This document shows positions 34,201 to 42,971 of a stretch of 64,000 bases of DNA, piece by piece. A model generated the notes under the pieces. That model was not told the origin of the DNA, did no database searches, and was given only the letters and a program-made list of their open reading frames with translations. The first letter of the stretch is position 1. Each line of letters begins with the position of its first letter. Made by a program: the position numbers and the translations under genes. Source of the stretch: Nelumbo lutea (taxonomy: Eukaryota > Streptophyta > Magnoliopsida > Proteales > Nelumbonaceae); assembly GCA_022828595.1 (NCBI GenBank), contig JAKGHH010000004.1, positions 23,630,372 to 23,694,371 of the forward strand. The letters run 5' to 3'.

Positions 34201-37177
34201 TTTGTTCTTGCTATATGTTGCAATATATCTGTAAGGTGTTTTCATACAGCTGTCTCATCTTTTGATGTCATTTTGTTGTGTTTTGTGTACTTATCGTGAA
34301 GATATAACACCTTCTGTGGTTACCCTCCTGAGATAGTGAAGAAAATGCCCAAAAAGGATCTTGCTGAAGAGGTACGAACCGTTCTCTTTTGAGTGATCTC
34401 TTTCCTTTTATGCATTAAGTTGGCCAATGTTTATCGCTTTTGTTTTCGTGCCATAATTTCCTATAAAGAGCTCACCAATTTACTAAGTAACTTCCAAAAT
34501 TATTATTTATTATGCTGCTTTCTTATGTGTTTGTTCAATTACTCCACTGCTATCTCAGGTGTGGAGACTACAGGCGGCTCTTGGTGAACAAACAGAAATT
34601 ACAAAATATAGCCAGCAGGAGTATGAAAGACTTCAAAATGTAATGTTACTGACCTTACCTTGCAAATCTCCCATATGTGAATACAACTGCAAAGCTTGTG
34701 TAGTTTCATCTGTTGCATTGATCAGTCATGGTCTAGAGTGCTTCTATCTCTAATTCTGACATGGAAATGCCTATGTAAAGAAAGAAAACTGAAATGTGTT
34801 GGATTCCCCTAGCTGTACTGCAGCCATGTTTTAATGATCATTGTTTGATGCTTAGGAATCAGCTTAGGTTGCTTTGGTGATTTCATTGAGGACCTACAAG
34901 TTATTTGTATTTTTATCAAAATTCCAACTTTTGGGGCTAAAAAATATTATTAGAATTTTATCAGTTTTGGAGATGCTTTAATCATTTTCAGAACTTCATT
35001 TTAGTTGCTTCAGAGGATATGGTGGCATTTAACAGCTGTTAAAATAGGAACTGAAAACAAAGTACTGAAAGATAATGTGCCATTCAGCATTTCAATGACT
35101 CAAGGCCTACCTAATTGCTGAACAATGAATCACAGGTGTTAGAGTGATTGTTTGACCTCTAAAATTTTATTATATAGTGTAAAAAAATTATTATATACCA
35201 ACAATACCCGACTTTGATACATTTTTAAATTTAGAAGCTCTTCATACCACTTTCAGTATCTTTTTTCTGTAATTATCAACATCTCCTAAGATTAATTATT
35301 TATCTTATTCTACCTTTTAGGGTTTTCTTTTAAGTAATATAAATTATGACAGTTGCAACTAGTCTTTCATTTTGTTCTCAAGAACAAAATTGGTCTTTCT
35401 TCTTATTAGTTCCTTTTGACAATTCGTGGATAAATCCATGCCATTCATCTTTTTTGCATCCTAACTAAAGCAGTTTCTTTTTTGTTGTTTTTCCCCTTGG
35501 TGGAAGTATTATTGTCCTTTAAAATCTTCTAGTGATATAATGGGGACTGAATACTCTGCTTACTTGGTGGCTTTGGAAGATGTGAAACACAAGCACTTCC
35601 ATCAGTTTATTTTGTGTTCTCGATACATATAATATATCAATAGGTATATTAAAGAATATATCAAAGTGAACTAGCTTCCTTCAAACTTACATAATGGTAG
35701 ACGTGGTGACAGGAAAGAAATCTTTGATAAGTCAAGTTCTTTGAGTGAAGAAGTATCAGCGTGTGCTATACACGTGATTAGTTACCAGGACCTGATGTCT
35801 GTTATGACTAGATTGCAGACAATTTAGAGTGCCTTCACTGCCTATGAATAAATAAAGGACATTTGTTCTCATTATATTGGCTCCACAAAGATGATTGGTC
35901 TGCATATTTTCACTGGAGCGTTTTGTTTTCCCCATTTCCTTGAAAAAGCTGTTTGGGTTCTGGATTTTCTTCTCTTCCATTGGCAATTCTATGCAGATTG
36001 ACCAATCTGGGGTCTTGGGAATGGTAAGCGGATACGGTCCTAACCTTTGGCATAAAGTAATGGCCCCTATACCCTCCAGCACTGGGCTGCCCTAATTTAT
36101 CTCTAAAATCCTGCTCCAGTTATGTTGATCATATATATTTGTATGCAAGTGAGGCACACGTGATGTTAAGAACCCACAATTTTTTTAATGTCTTTAGATG
36201 GTCTGCTGTTTTAGTCTTATGCATTTACACTGCTACAAGTATGTCATTGGCCTGTGGTCTCAGCCAAAGATTAGAATGCCTAGATATGGTGGGTATGTAA
36301 AATGGAAAGGTTTTAGATTTCAATTTTAAACTAGATTTTGACCTGGTTTCAAACCAGAATCGTTACCACGTTTTTAACAGGGATAGAGTTCCATAAAGGC
36401 ATTAATTTCTTTTACATGCCAACTTCATTTGTCATTATCAAAACTGGAATTAAACTTAAAACTTCTGGATATTTCATCAGAACTTAAATCCTTGGGAAGT
36501 GAATAACTGGGATAAGGCCTATCATTTCTTGAAATCCACAACTAACCAGGCACATTCTGATGACGGGTTTCCAATTTTAAATTCGTAAAGCTATATACTA
36601 CCTTTTTCATTTTAAAATGCTGGGATATTATCTGAAAAAAATATAGATTCAAGGATTTGTCTATGCATGGGAGTACGCTGTTTCATTATTGGGATGCAGT
36701 GCAACTATGCAAGGATTTTCTGGTCAAAATTTTCAATCTATTCATAAAAAAAAGCCATGATATAAATCCAACTCCTTATTTATCAAGTTATTGGGTATTT
36801 TGTGGTGAACTTATTTTGTTTGGCAAAACAAGATTTCCTCTCAGTGCTGTTCTTAGCTTATACTAGTTCCTTTTTCCAATGTCAAGTTCCCCAATGGTGC
36901 TTATTATGATTACTTAGATGCATTGTTCAGGAAAAGGTCTTATGTAGGATTTGCTTTGAAGGGGAGATCAGCATAGTCCTGCTTCCATGCAGGCATCGCA
37001 TCCTTTGCAGGTATCTTCGTACTGGACTTTGCGTCTAGATCACCCCAGTATGTTTTACTTTCGAGTTTGTCATTTTGATTCCTTGTTGTGTTCTACAGTA
37101 CCTGCTCTGAGAAGTGCAAAAAGTGCCCCGTGTGTCGTGTTTCTATTGAGGAACGATTGCCTGTATATGATGTATAG
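13241..37177 (+). CDS. TMEM185-like multi-pass membrane protein with C-terminal RING (14 exons)
   Basis: Plant 'transmembrane Fragile-X-F-associated' family. The exons join in frame with GT-AG borders: 13241-13356, 20211-20301, 20452-20536, 21252-21336, 21690-21759, 23984-24053, 27532-27577, 27676-27925, 28024-28229, 28365-28439, 34302-34371, 34559-34639, 36931-37010, 37099-37177. They give 467 residues. Hydrophobic segments lie near residues 17-34, 76-93, 106-124, 151-170, 182-200, 253-270 and 281-307. The C-terminus is a C3HC4 RING: Cys420, Cys423, Cys435, His437, Cys441, Cys444, Cys451, Cys454, then EERLPVYDV at the end. The RING suggests a membrane-anchored E3 ubiquitin ligase; substrate unknown. 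The start MSWRRV is chosen because I recall family members starting this way; an in-frame ATG at 13223 would add six residues, and a stop lies just upstream at 13212-13214. Length is normal for the family. No frameshift or stop was found, so it looks intact. Confidence 0.92.
13357..14759 (+). other. Intron 1 (5' part), no insertion seen
   Basis: Start of the 6.85-kb first intron (13357-20210). T-rich DNA typical of a plant intron. The small open frames at 14147-14570 have no recognisable motif. Confidence 0.5.
14761..15249. mobile_element. DNA transposon remnant with GGGGTGCAAG ends, TA-flanked
   Basis: The ends are GGGGTGCAAG and TTGCACCCC in inverted orientation, bordered by TA on both sides (14760-14761 and 15249-15250), which fits a Tc1/mariner-type duplication. 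Inside are repeated 'gcccaagcc', 'gggctcgggttgg' words and a TATG/TATA microsatellite core at about 14945-15090. A worn relative lies at 40028-40590. No transposase frame is present. Confidence 0.6.
15252..16520 (-). pseudogene. 5'-truncated LINE, zf-RVT and RNase H part, antisense in intron 1
   Basis: The + strand begins with a 14-base T run (15252-15265), the complement of a poly-A tail. On the - strand, about 15770-15454 encodes an RVT_3 RNase H (LKLNFDGSS, GNPGRPSGMGGVIRNG, IEGDSKVVVGWLQNPE). About 16360-15850 encodes the linker and zinc-binding tail (FGCRWNRPADV, RIMWRVARAALLWTVWEERNAR). It contains a 208-bp tandem duplication and ends near 16520, so most of ORF2 is missing. It belongs to the same family as the 28.5-33.5 kb LINE. 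Confidence 0.8.
15912..16327. repeat. 208-bp tandem duplication inside the LINE fragment
   Basis: Two head-to-tail copies (about 15912-16119 and 16120-16327) are almost identical; shared words include gttggcttcgcac and catctgctggtctattccac. The translated segment WRVARAALLWTVWEERNAR appears twice. Near identity means the duplication is younger than the LINE insertion, or arose during it. Confidence 0.85.
16521..17733 (+). other. Intron 1 (middle), with an 84-bp imperfect duplication
   Basis: Intron DNA without coding signal. At about 17178-17315 a unit starting 'gatgagaggg' is repeated at 17262 with period 84; both copies carry 'tctgtatctgtgtctggaatt'. Otherwise unremarkable. Confidence 0.5.
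17734..18000 (-). mobile_element. LINE 3'-end fragment, antisense in intron 1
   Basis: It begins with a T run (17734-17742) followed by 'atcaataacagaacaag', matching the 3' end of the large LINE at 28549 ('gatcaataacaacatttc'). It shares 'ggcaaaggagttag' with 'cgcaaaggagttag' at about 28721. No RNase H is left in it. Confidence 0.6.
18001..20210 (+). other. Intron 1 (3' part) with microsatellites
   Basis: No gene seen. It contains a (CT)n then C-rich run at about 19038-19070 and an (ACAT)/(AC) run at about 19118-19147. Reading frames across 19169-19620 arise from G-rich/C-rich composition and show no motif. The intron ends 'ttttaccatgcag' at 20210. Confidence 0.5.
20537..21251 (+). other. 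Intron 3 of the TMEM185-like gene
   Basis: Ordinary intron DNA. About 20820-21045 carries inverted 'gatgcaaatttgcact' and 'attgcactcagtttgg' words resembling the hairpin MITE family at 38186, but worn. Acceptor 'ttcttgtgcag' at 21251. Confidence 0.4.
21760..23983 (+). other. Intron 5 of the TMEM185-like gene
   Basis: 2.2-kb intron. It holds a sense LINE scrap (22140-22410), a (TA)n run at about 22184-22202 and a TA-rich tract at about 23200-23390 between two 'ggcccggaagcc'-like words. It ends 'cttacttttag' before exon 6. Confidence 0.5.
22140..22410 (+). pseudogene. LINE RNase H C-terminal scrap, sense orientation
   Basis: The + frame from about 22232 reads WVRRSTNGMADTLAKQGV and then a stop at about 22326, which is the usual 'HVxRxxNxxADxLAKxG' end of a plant LINE RNase H domain. 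Only this C-terminal part and some 3' flank remain. It is the only LINE piece in this gene in the sense direction. Confidence 0.6.
24054..25960 (+). other. Intron 6 (5' part), no gene seen
   Basis: T-rich intron DNA. No insertion with clear ends was found. The + frame at 25447-25812 has no recognisable domain and lies entirely in the intron. Confidence 0.45.
25961..26682. mobile_element. hAT-like non-autonomous element, 722 bp, in intron 6
   Basis: Inverted ends: CATAGTTTTCAAGGCG on the left, and the complement of the right end reads CATAGTTGTCAGGCG. They are flanked by GCTGCACA (25953-25960) and GCTGCATA (26683-26690), an 8-bp duplication with one change, as expected for hAT elements. Subterminal repeats of 'ggcga/cgcctag' lie at both ends. 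The interior has three related 'gagcccctgtttttgt' blocks. No transposase. Confidence 0.75.
26691..27043 (+). other. Intron 6 between the hAT-like element and the SINE
   Basis: AT-rich DNA with repeated 'catgtaaatgcat' words at about 26755-26815. No gene. Confidence 0.4.
27061..27178 (+). mobile_element. Au-like SINE, 118 bp, with perfect 17-bp target repeat
   Basis: Exact 17-base direct repeats ATTTATATGGTGAGAAA (27044-27060 and 27179-27195) border the unit. The head 'ccttggtgtaatggtt' resembles a pol III A box, and the tail 'cttgtgcactgggctacctttt' matches the conserved end of the plant Au SINE family, which ends in a short T run. It is shorter than the roughly 180 bp usual for Au, and a clear B box is missing, so it seems internally deleted. 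It lies in intron 6 in the sense direction. Confidence 0.85.
28549..33478 (-). pseudogene. L1-type LINE, nearly complete ORF2, antisense in intron 10
   Basis: It begins on the + strand with a T run at 28549-28557 (poly-A tail). ORF2 on the - strand runs from about 32628 (MKILSWNVRGIG, endonuclease start) to a stop at 28798. Visible parts: AP-endonuclease with GGDFNVIRF near 32220; reverse transcriptase with KAPCPNGFTMAFYQ, FRPINLINSLYKIIAKVL and GDPLSPFLF; the active site reading FANDIVLF near 30690; zf-RVT around 29500; RVT_3 RNase H (LNFDGSSRGNPGQSGIGG, IEGDSEVVVGWLN). The remaining 5' part (about 33446-32700) is the end of ORF1, so the copy is 5'-truncated near 33478. It has frameshifts and stops, and the active site has N in place of the first catalytic D. 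Dead. Confidence 0.9.
33668..33795. repeat. Imperfect tandem duplication, period 72 bp
   Basis: The block starting 'tagtgctctatgc' at 33668 is repeated at 33740. Both contain 'gcatgtgattgttgcaca', and 'gttggcaaact' precedes both. It lies in intron 10, just beyond the LINE 5' end. Confidence 0.7.
34640..36930 (+). other. Intron 12 (2.3 kb)
   Basis: No gene seen. About 36015-36095 has 'cctttggcataaagtaatggcc' and 'cagcactgggctgccctaa', reminiscent of an Au SINE tail, but without target repeats. The intron ends 'cattgttcag' before the RING exon. Confidence 0.4.
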
Positions 37178-37909
37178 CTTTTAACTGTACTTACTCCCTT
37201 CCCGCATGGAGGCCGAGGCTGGGGAACTGATACATAGTTTACAACAAGATTGCCTTTTACCGAGTCCTGACCAGTAAGCTGTTGTCTGTTTCATTAACTG
37301 AGATAAACATTAGGAGAGATGGGAAGGTGGTTTCTCAACGTGTCTTTAGGTTGTTTTCTTTTCCTGATTGTATATACACACACTATCACACACATTTGTC
37401 TGGAAAAAGTGTCAACAAAGGTGCAAGGCGGCGTGTTGTAATTGTGAGTCTTCAACATGTATTTGTTACTTTACTAGACAGAAGCTCTGAAATGCAATCT
37501 CTTCATTTGTCATTGTTATTTGTTGATGATATGGTTCTGTAAAATCATATCTACCAGAGCTTTGTCATCCTCTTGATTGTTAAAAATGAGTACAGCCTTT
37601 TATTTTATTTTATTTTTATATAATGCATATGCTGTTAATGTGGTGCCATGTCCGGTACCCGTAATATCAACAAAGGTGGCCTACTTCACTTGGTAGCTGA
37701 ATCACATTGTTTTCATTAATGTGCTAGTAGTATGGTGGTAAATTAATGCATCGTACTAGGGACTAGTGTTTCTAAGTCTAGGGCCGCCTGCTTTTTTCAG
37801 TCGGAAAAAATAATCCTTTACGGATTGGATTATATAGGACATTGGAGTGTACTTTGGCTCCTTTAAAAAAAGAGGGAATGGTCAGTTTCATGGTGGATTT
37901 TGAGAGATC
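37178..37909 (+). other. 3' untranslated and downstream region of the TMEM185-like gene
   Basis: The region after the stop codon. No canonical AATAAA was found close downstream, so the poly-A site is not fixed; T-rich stretches at about 37595-37620 could be near it. No coding signal. Confidence 0.35.
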
Positions 37910-38055
37910 GGATCTGCTCCTCACACTGACCTCACAGCATGTCCAGGTGGTGGTATATCGGGAACATCTCCCTTATTTGTATTTATTATTCATGGGGAGA
38001 TGTTCCCCAATACATGGTGGAATGTGGTTGTGAGATCGGAGTGAGGAGCATATCC
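37910..38055. mobile_element. MITE with GGATCTGCTCCTCAC ends, 146 bp
   Basis: Left end GGATCTGCTCCTCAC (37910-37924) and right end GTGAGGAGCATATCC (38041-38055) are inverted with one mismatch. A second, inner inverted pair is present: GGGAACATCTCCC and GGGGAGATGTTCCCC. A related copy lies at 52744-52911. The nested hairpins are a family feature. Confidence 0.7.
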
Positions 38056-38185
38056 CAAATTTTTTTTGAAGGTTTAAAGGATGTTTCATTCATTCAAGAA
38101 ATTGATATAAGTACAGAGAATTGCCAAAAAGGTTACAATTTCTCAAGAACAAAATATATAAATGAATGAAATAGTGAGAACATAG

Positions 38186-38289
38186 GGTTCAGTTTGGTAG
38201 GAGTACAAATGCAAATATGTAGAGTGCAAATACATACAAAAGGTTTTGCACTCTACATATTTGCATTTTTTCTCCTTTCAAACTGAGCT
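38186..38289. mobile_element. Near-perfect hairpin MITE, about 104 bp
   Basis: The two arms fold almost fully: CAGTTTGGTAGGAG pairs with CTCCTTTCAAACTG, and GCAAATATGTAGAGTGCAAA is the exact complement of the opposite arm. The loop is about 10 bases. Same family as 6773-6891 but better preserved. Confidence 0.75.
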
Positions 38290-40027
38290 TAATGAAATTC
38301 TGCAATCAAAGGGTCACCAACAGAAGTAGATAAGTACAATTATAATCCACCAATATATGTATATGTTGAAGGAAGGTTGGCATTCTCGATTTCTAGAAAG
38401 TTAGATATTTGATAATTTCTAAGAAAGTCCTATTAAAGCCAGTCCACTATCAGGTTACAATCACCCACACATAGCCTTTTTATTTTTCTGAAAATTTAGA
38501 TATGTGCCATTTTCTGAGAAGTTGCTAAAGTCTATAATTCACTATTACATTTTTCAATCAATTCTTAAAGTGGATTGTGCCTATATTCTATCAATCTTAG
38601 TTAATTATTAACCCTTTATGTATCATAACAAAAAAAAAAAAAACTATCTATATTTTAAAAATTATTGAAAAGTTGTTTTTTGAAATACATATTTATTGAA
38701 ATTTTAATAATTATTTAAAATACTAATAAATATAAAAATTTAATATTATTGATTCCATAATGTAAATTTAACATTATTGATTCCCCATACTTGATACGGG
38801 GTCATTCATTAATTCATTTTGAAAAACAGATCTCAAATCGGATTATGAAACCACGTCACAATAAGTGCTTTTTCAATACATGGGTGATCGTGGGCCTTGA
38901 TATCCACCGTGAAAAGGTCCCATTCTCTTCTTTTAGAAGGAGCTAAAGTGTGTTAAGAGTGAGTGGAAAACAAATGGACTAGAATTTGGGGATGGGCGTC
39001 GCTTTGACGTGAGGCAAAATTCATTCTTATTGGGAGACAGACGTGTCTATTTATGATATGCAGCGTCTCCTACTTTGATCTCTTCCCTAGATTACTTGGC
39101 AACAAAAACAACAAATGAAGATAGCCCAGTAGCATTAGTCTTTATAGATTCTGGATGGTTGTACTTCTATTTCGATTTCGGTTCTACAATATTTATTTCA
39201 TCATCTCTTCTGGGTAATTGTTTGTTTTCTGTAATGAATTTTTATGGAGTAAAGTTTTAACCACCCTAGCTGGATCATATGGTCCAATTGTTTGACCTAT
39301 TACCTAGCCCTGAAATTGGTTTTGTTTGAGGAAGGACAGGTTACATTAGATTTTTAAGCTTATATTAGTATAAAATGGGTATGATAGATACAGCTATTGG
39401 CTTTTTTTCATGGTAAACTCTGGTCACTCTCCCCCCACTATTCCTTATGGCTTGTCGGTCTAGTGCCATCGGTTCCCTTGTCTGTTATTAGTACCCGTTG
39501 TGAGGGAGTACATTTGCTGCTGCACTCTTGTGATCCCACCAATAAAATTCTGAAACTGGAGCACACCAGTGGTGGAAAGTGGAAACAAAAAAGCAATTCA
39601 TACGATGTTCTGAATTTATTTCCATTTGTTTGCATGTTCGTGTTTCATTTGGTGGTTGCAAAACTATATGAGCTCACTTTCATGTTGTTATTTTTGGCTT
39701 TGTGAGGTGGAGCCTACTTGGACAACCTACAAACAAGAGAGCCCAAACCAACCGGTTTTCAGACTTATTGTCCAAGTCTTAAGCAATTCAACCAAAGCCT
39801 TAGCCCTCTCAAATGGGGCCATATATTTCTCTTGGAAGAGTCGGAGTTGTCCTTCGTCTTAACATGGCCTTCTAGTAAGGGACCCAAAAACGCTCAGTGG
39901 AAGCTTTAATTTTTGAATTGCAAGGTAAAACTTGAGCCTAGAGATGAATCTGTTTAGTTGAACCAACCTGCGTGGTGGACCTAATAAGATTAGGGCTGGC
40001 TTTTTTAATCTTAATCTTTGATCGTAA
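38290..40027. other. Intergenic, no gene seen
   Basis: AT-rich DNA without supported genes. Open frames at 39397-39909 have no recognisable domain. An A run lies at about 38627-38643. Confidence 0.4.
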
Positions 40028-40590
40028 CTAGGGGGTGCAAGTCAGGCCGAGTTAGATTGGCCTAATTCAACCCAAGCTGTTGAACTCCCAACCTTAATGC
40101 TAATCCGACTATAAGTTCTTGGGTTGGATTCAGATTGGCCTGACTTCTCTATTTCCTTTGGCCAAATATTATTATTTCAAAGGGTTGAGGCCAATTTGGT
40201 TTCTGTATTGTAATATGTAAAAGGACAGTTTAGTTTATCATTCTTTAGAAAAAAATTACCTATAAACTTAAAATTATTGATATACATACTCAATACATGT
40301 GAATATATACAAGATATACATATATAAATATATACTTAGGCACATTTATGAATGTATAGCGGCATAACATACATGCATATATACACAAATACTTGCATAC
40401 ATGAATACATGTTTACGTGTTATTTATACAAACAAATAATGAAGTTAAGTCAGGTTGGTTAATGCTTCAGTCCTGAACCCAAACTGAAGTTCGAGTCAGG
40501 TTCATGCTTTTCAACCATAGCCTAAGCATCAACCTAACCCAAGTCAGATTGAGTTTGGGTTAACCCAGCCCAAGTTGTAGTGTTAATAAG
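40028..40590. repeat. Worn relative of the GGGGTGCAAG element
   Basis: It begins 'gggggtgcaagtcagg', continues with 'gttgggttagattgg'-type words, has a TATACA/TATATA microsatellite core (about 40280-40410) and ends with 'ttgggttaacccagcccaag'. This is the same order as in 14761-15249. The right terminal repeat is decayed, so the end is approximate. Confidence 0.5.
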
Positions 40591-41612
40591 AATGCAGCTT
40601 CGTGGCCCACAACATTATAATAGCTTTGCATGGGATAGGACTATTGTTTATAGTCATGGGGACCAATTCATTTTAGCCAAGGCAGTGTTCACTTTGTGGT
40701 TCCGTAAAGGGTGACATGGTTCTTTGAAAATTGCAATACTTTTCTTTGAACCATGCAATGCAAGGGAGGTGTTACTCTCTTCGTGGTATGAACCATGGAT
40801 ATGTGAACTTCTTCATTGACCGGAGCTTCTTCATTGGTGTGTGAGAGACGTCATCTTATCACTGATATGCCATACTTATACAAGTGAACCATGTTACCTG
40901 ATTGAGAAATCTATACTACTAATAAAAGAATGAATAGCCCTATTTTCTAGACTTTTCATTAGACATTTTTATCCCTTATCTAAGCAACATACAACAGGCA
41001 CAGAAAAGAGCATATATGTCATTTACTCTCACTATAAAAACTGTTTACTTATAACTGTTAAGAAACTATTCACTTATAACTGTTCAAAAACTGTCCACTT
41101 ATAAGAAACTATTCATTTATAACTGTTCAAAAACTACTCATGAATTGCAAATAACTTTGTCTTTGAGATATTGTCACATGCAAATACATATACATATTTA
41201 CTAGTTTATAAAAAATTTACAATGAACCCGGATTGGTTGGAGACAAAATCATGCACATCTGGCTGGACTACCTATTTATCACAAATAAACACACCACATA
41301 TTTACTATGGTCCCCATCCGTACTGAATATTGGCATGTTCACTCGTTATAGGTAACCCAGCCCTATTTGCAAGATTTTGTGTCCAATTCATCCGGACTGC
41401 AATAGCAATGTACAGAGTGCCTGTTAACATCATAATCCGTTTGTAAGACAGATAAAACATTAATGCAACCATGAAACGAAAACCTAATTGACCAAAAATG
41501 CATTCAATCGTTGTTCAACGCAGTCACAAACACAAACGCTGCTCCACTTGCCATCTCCTCCGCCCCCACCGCAGTGCCATTAATTCCAATACCACAACCA
41601 CCGCCATTTTGA
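40591..41612. repeat. Intergenic with a short tandem repeat
   Basis: At about 41039-41145 variants of 'aactattcacttataactgttc' occur four times head to tail with variable spacing. The rest shows no gene. Confidence 0.5.
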
Positions 41613-41925
41613 ATGTCAGACCTGAAATTTGTGGTTCGTCGTGATTACATCAGAATACGAAGTAGAAGCAGCTCTCGTGACAGCTCAGTGAGCTCGCCAG
41701 ACATGCATTTCATCGATCTCTCGTCAAGGAATCGACACTTGTGCAAGCCGTGATGAACGGCAAAGATATGGTTGGATCAGGATTCAGTTCAAGCCCAGAG
41801 GTGGGTGGATCACCATTCTGTCCGAGCCCAGACGTTAACACCAAAAAGAATGTTCTCGGCAAGGCCGTTGATCCGATCACCAATAATTCCACCTCCACCC
41901 ACCGCAGTCTCCATTAATTCTAATA
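41613..41925 (+). pseudogene. Broken fragment of an unidentified plant protein
   Basis: From an ATG at 41613 a + frame reads MSDLKFVVRRDYIRIRSRSS and on to SSPDMHFIDLSSRNRH before a TGA at 41751-41753. In a shifted frame it continues NGKDMVGSGFSSSPEVGGSP, FCPSPDVNTK and stops near 41918. The serine-rich, structured wording across a frameshift looks like a decayed exon rather than chance, but I cannot name the family. It is bracketed by two similar blocks (about 41550-41605 and 41875-41930, both 'caccgcagt..ccattaattc'). Confidence 0.3.
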
Positions 41926-42204
41926 CCACCACCACCACCACCTCCTCCATTTCTATTATCTTTTTTTTTTTTTTTTTAATTTTCTTGGTTTTCTGGAATA
42001 ACAACTTTCACTATTGGGGAAAGAAAACAAGTGAAAAGCCAGGAATGGTCCATTGATAAATGGACTTATGGACCCAATTGCTGAATGTTGATAAGTGAAA
42101 GAATTCCATTGTCTAAATGTGTGTCTAGAATAGTTTTGAGTTTTCTAAAATACTTGAAAATTAATATGATGAGAATGAAGTTCCCAAACAAAAGGAGACC
42201 CACA

Positions 42205-42640
42205 GGCGGCAGTAGGGGTGTCAAACCTTCAATTGGACTGGATTTGGTCCAATCCGATCCAATTCAATGTGATTTCATTATAAATGGATAAGGTCTAATC
42301 CAATCCAATGAATATCATGGACCATTTTGGACTGGTCCAATTCAATGTTTGAACCTTTCAATCTGTTCAAATTCGTTTTGATTTAGATTAATTTCAACTT
42401 TTAACCCAAACCCAGTCCATTAACACCTATATTCTTATCTTATATCAATAGATCAGATATTGGCTTAATCCAATCCAATCCAATATAAATTTATTACAAA
42501 TGGGCCAGGTCCAATTCAATCTAATAAATATTTTGGACTGTATTGGTATAAGTCCAATCCATCCAAATTGATTTTGGACTGAATGGGCCAGGTCCAATTC
42601 AATCTAATAAATACTTTATTCCGTGTAAATTACCCTATAT
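42205..42640. repeat. Dispersed repeat rich in 'ggtccaattcaat' words
   Basis: It starts 'taggggtgtcaaacc'. Long stretches of 'ccaatccgatccaattcaat' follow, and an 83-bp-period duplication (gggccaggtccaattcaatc at 42502 and 42585) lies near the right end. Probably a non-coding transposon remnant; class uncertain. Confidence 0.5.
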
Positions 42641-42970
42641 ATTAATATTAAGTATTAACAGAGCATTAGTACTAGTATTGCACCCATTCGGTTCCAGACG
42701 TCCAGTTGCCGCTCAAGAGGACTCTGAGTTGGTCACCTGCGCAAGAGGTAGACTCTGAGTTGCAGAGACAGAGATAGAGACAGATCAGACTCCACTTTTA
42801 TAGAAATAAAAATATAAAATAGAAACTTTGAATGGCGATATGAGGAAGAAAAAGGTTAAGTGGTGGAATTGTTACCAACTGTTAAGCTAAGAGTGCAAAT
42901 ATGTTCAATATAAAGTTTAAAAATACAAATACGGATCATTGCTTTAAGTAGCAAGTACATTAAGGGGACC
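42641..42970. other. Intergenic, no gene seen
   Basis: No supported feature. A short direct repeat of 'gactctgagttg' occurs at about 42719 and 42750. Confidence 0.35.
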
Positions 42971-42971
42971 A

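Larger units (their letters stand above)
28440..34301 (+). other. Intron 10 (5.86 kb), mostly one LINE
   Basis: The intron between exons 10 and 11 holds an almost complete antisense LINE (28549-33478). The remaining 33479-34301 has a 72-bp-period duplication at 33668-33795. The acceptor is 'ttatcgtgaag', with a weak pyrimidine tract. Reading across the junction keeps the frame (ASG-YNTFCGYPPE). Confidence 0.7.

Noticed and set aside
36015..36095. Second SINE candidate in intron 12
   Set aside because: Some Au-like tail words, but no target repeats and no A or B box.
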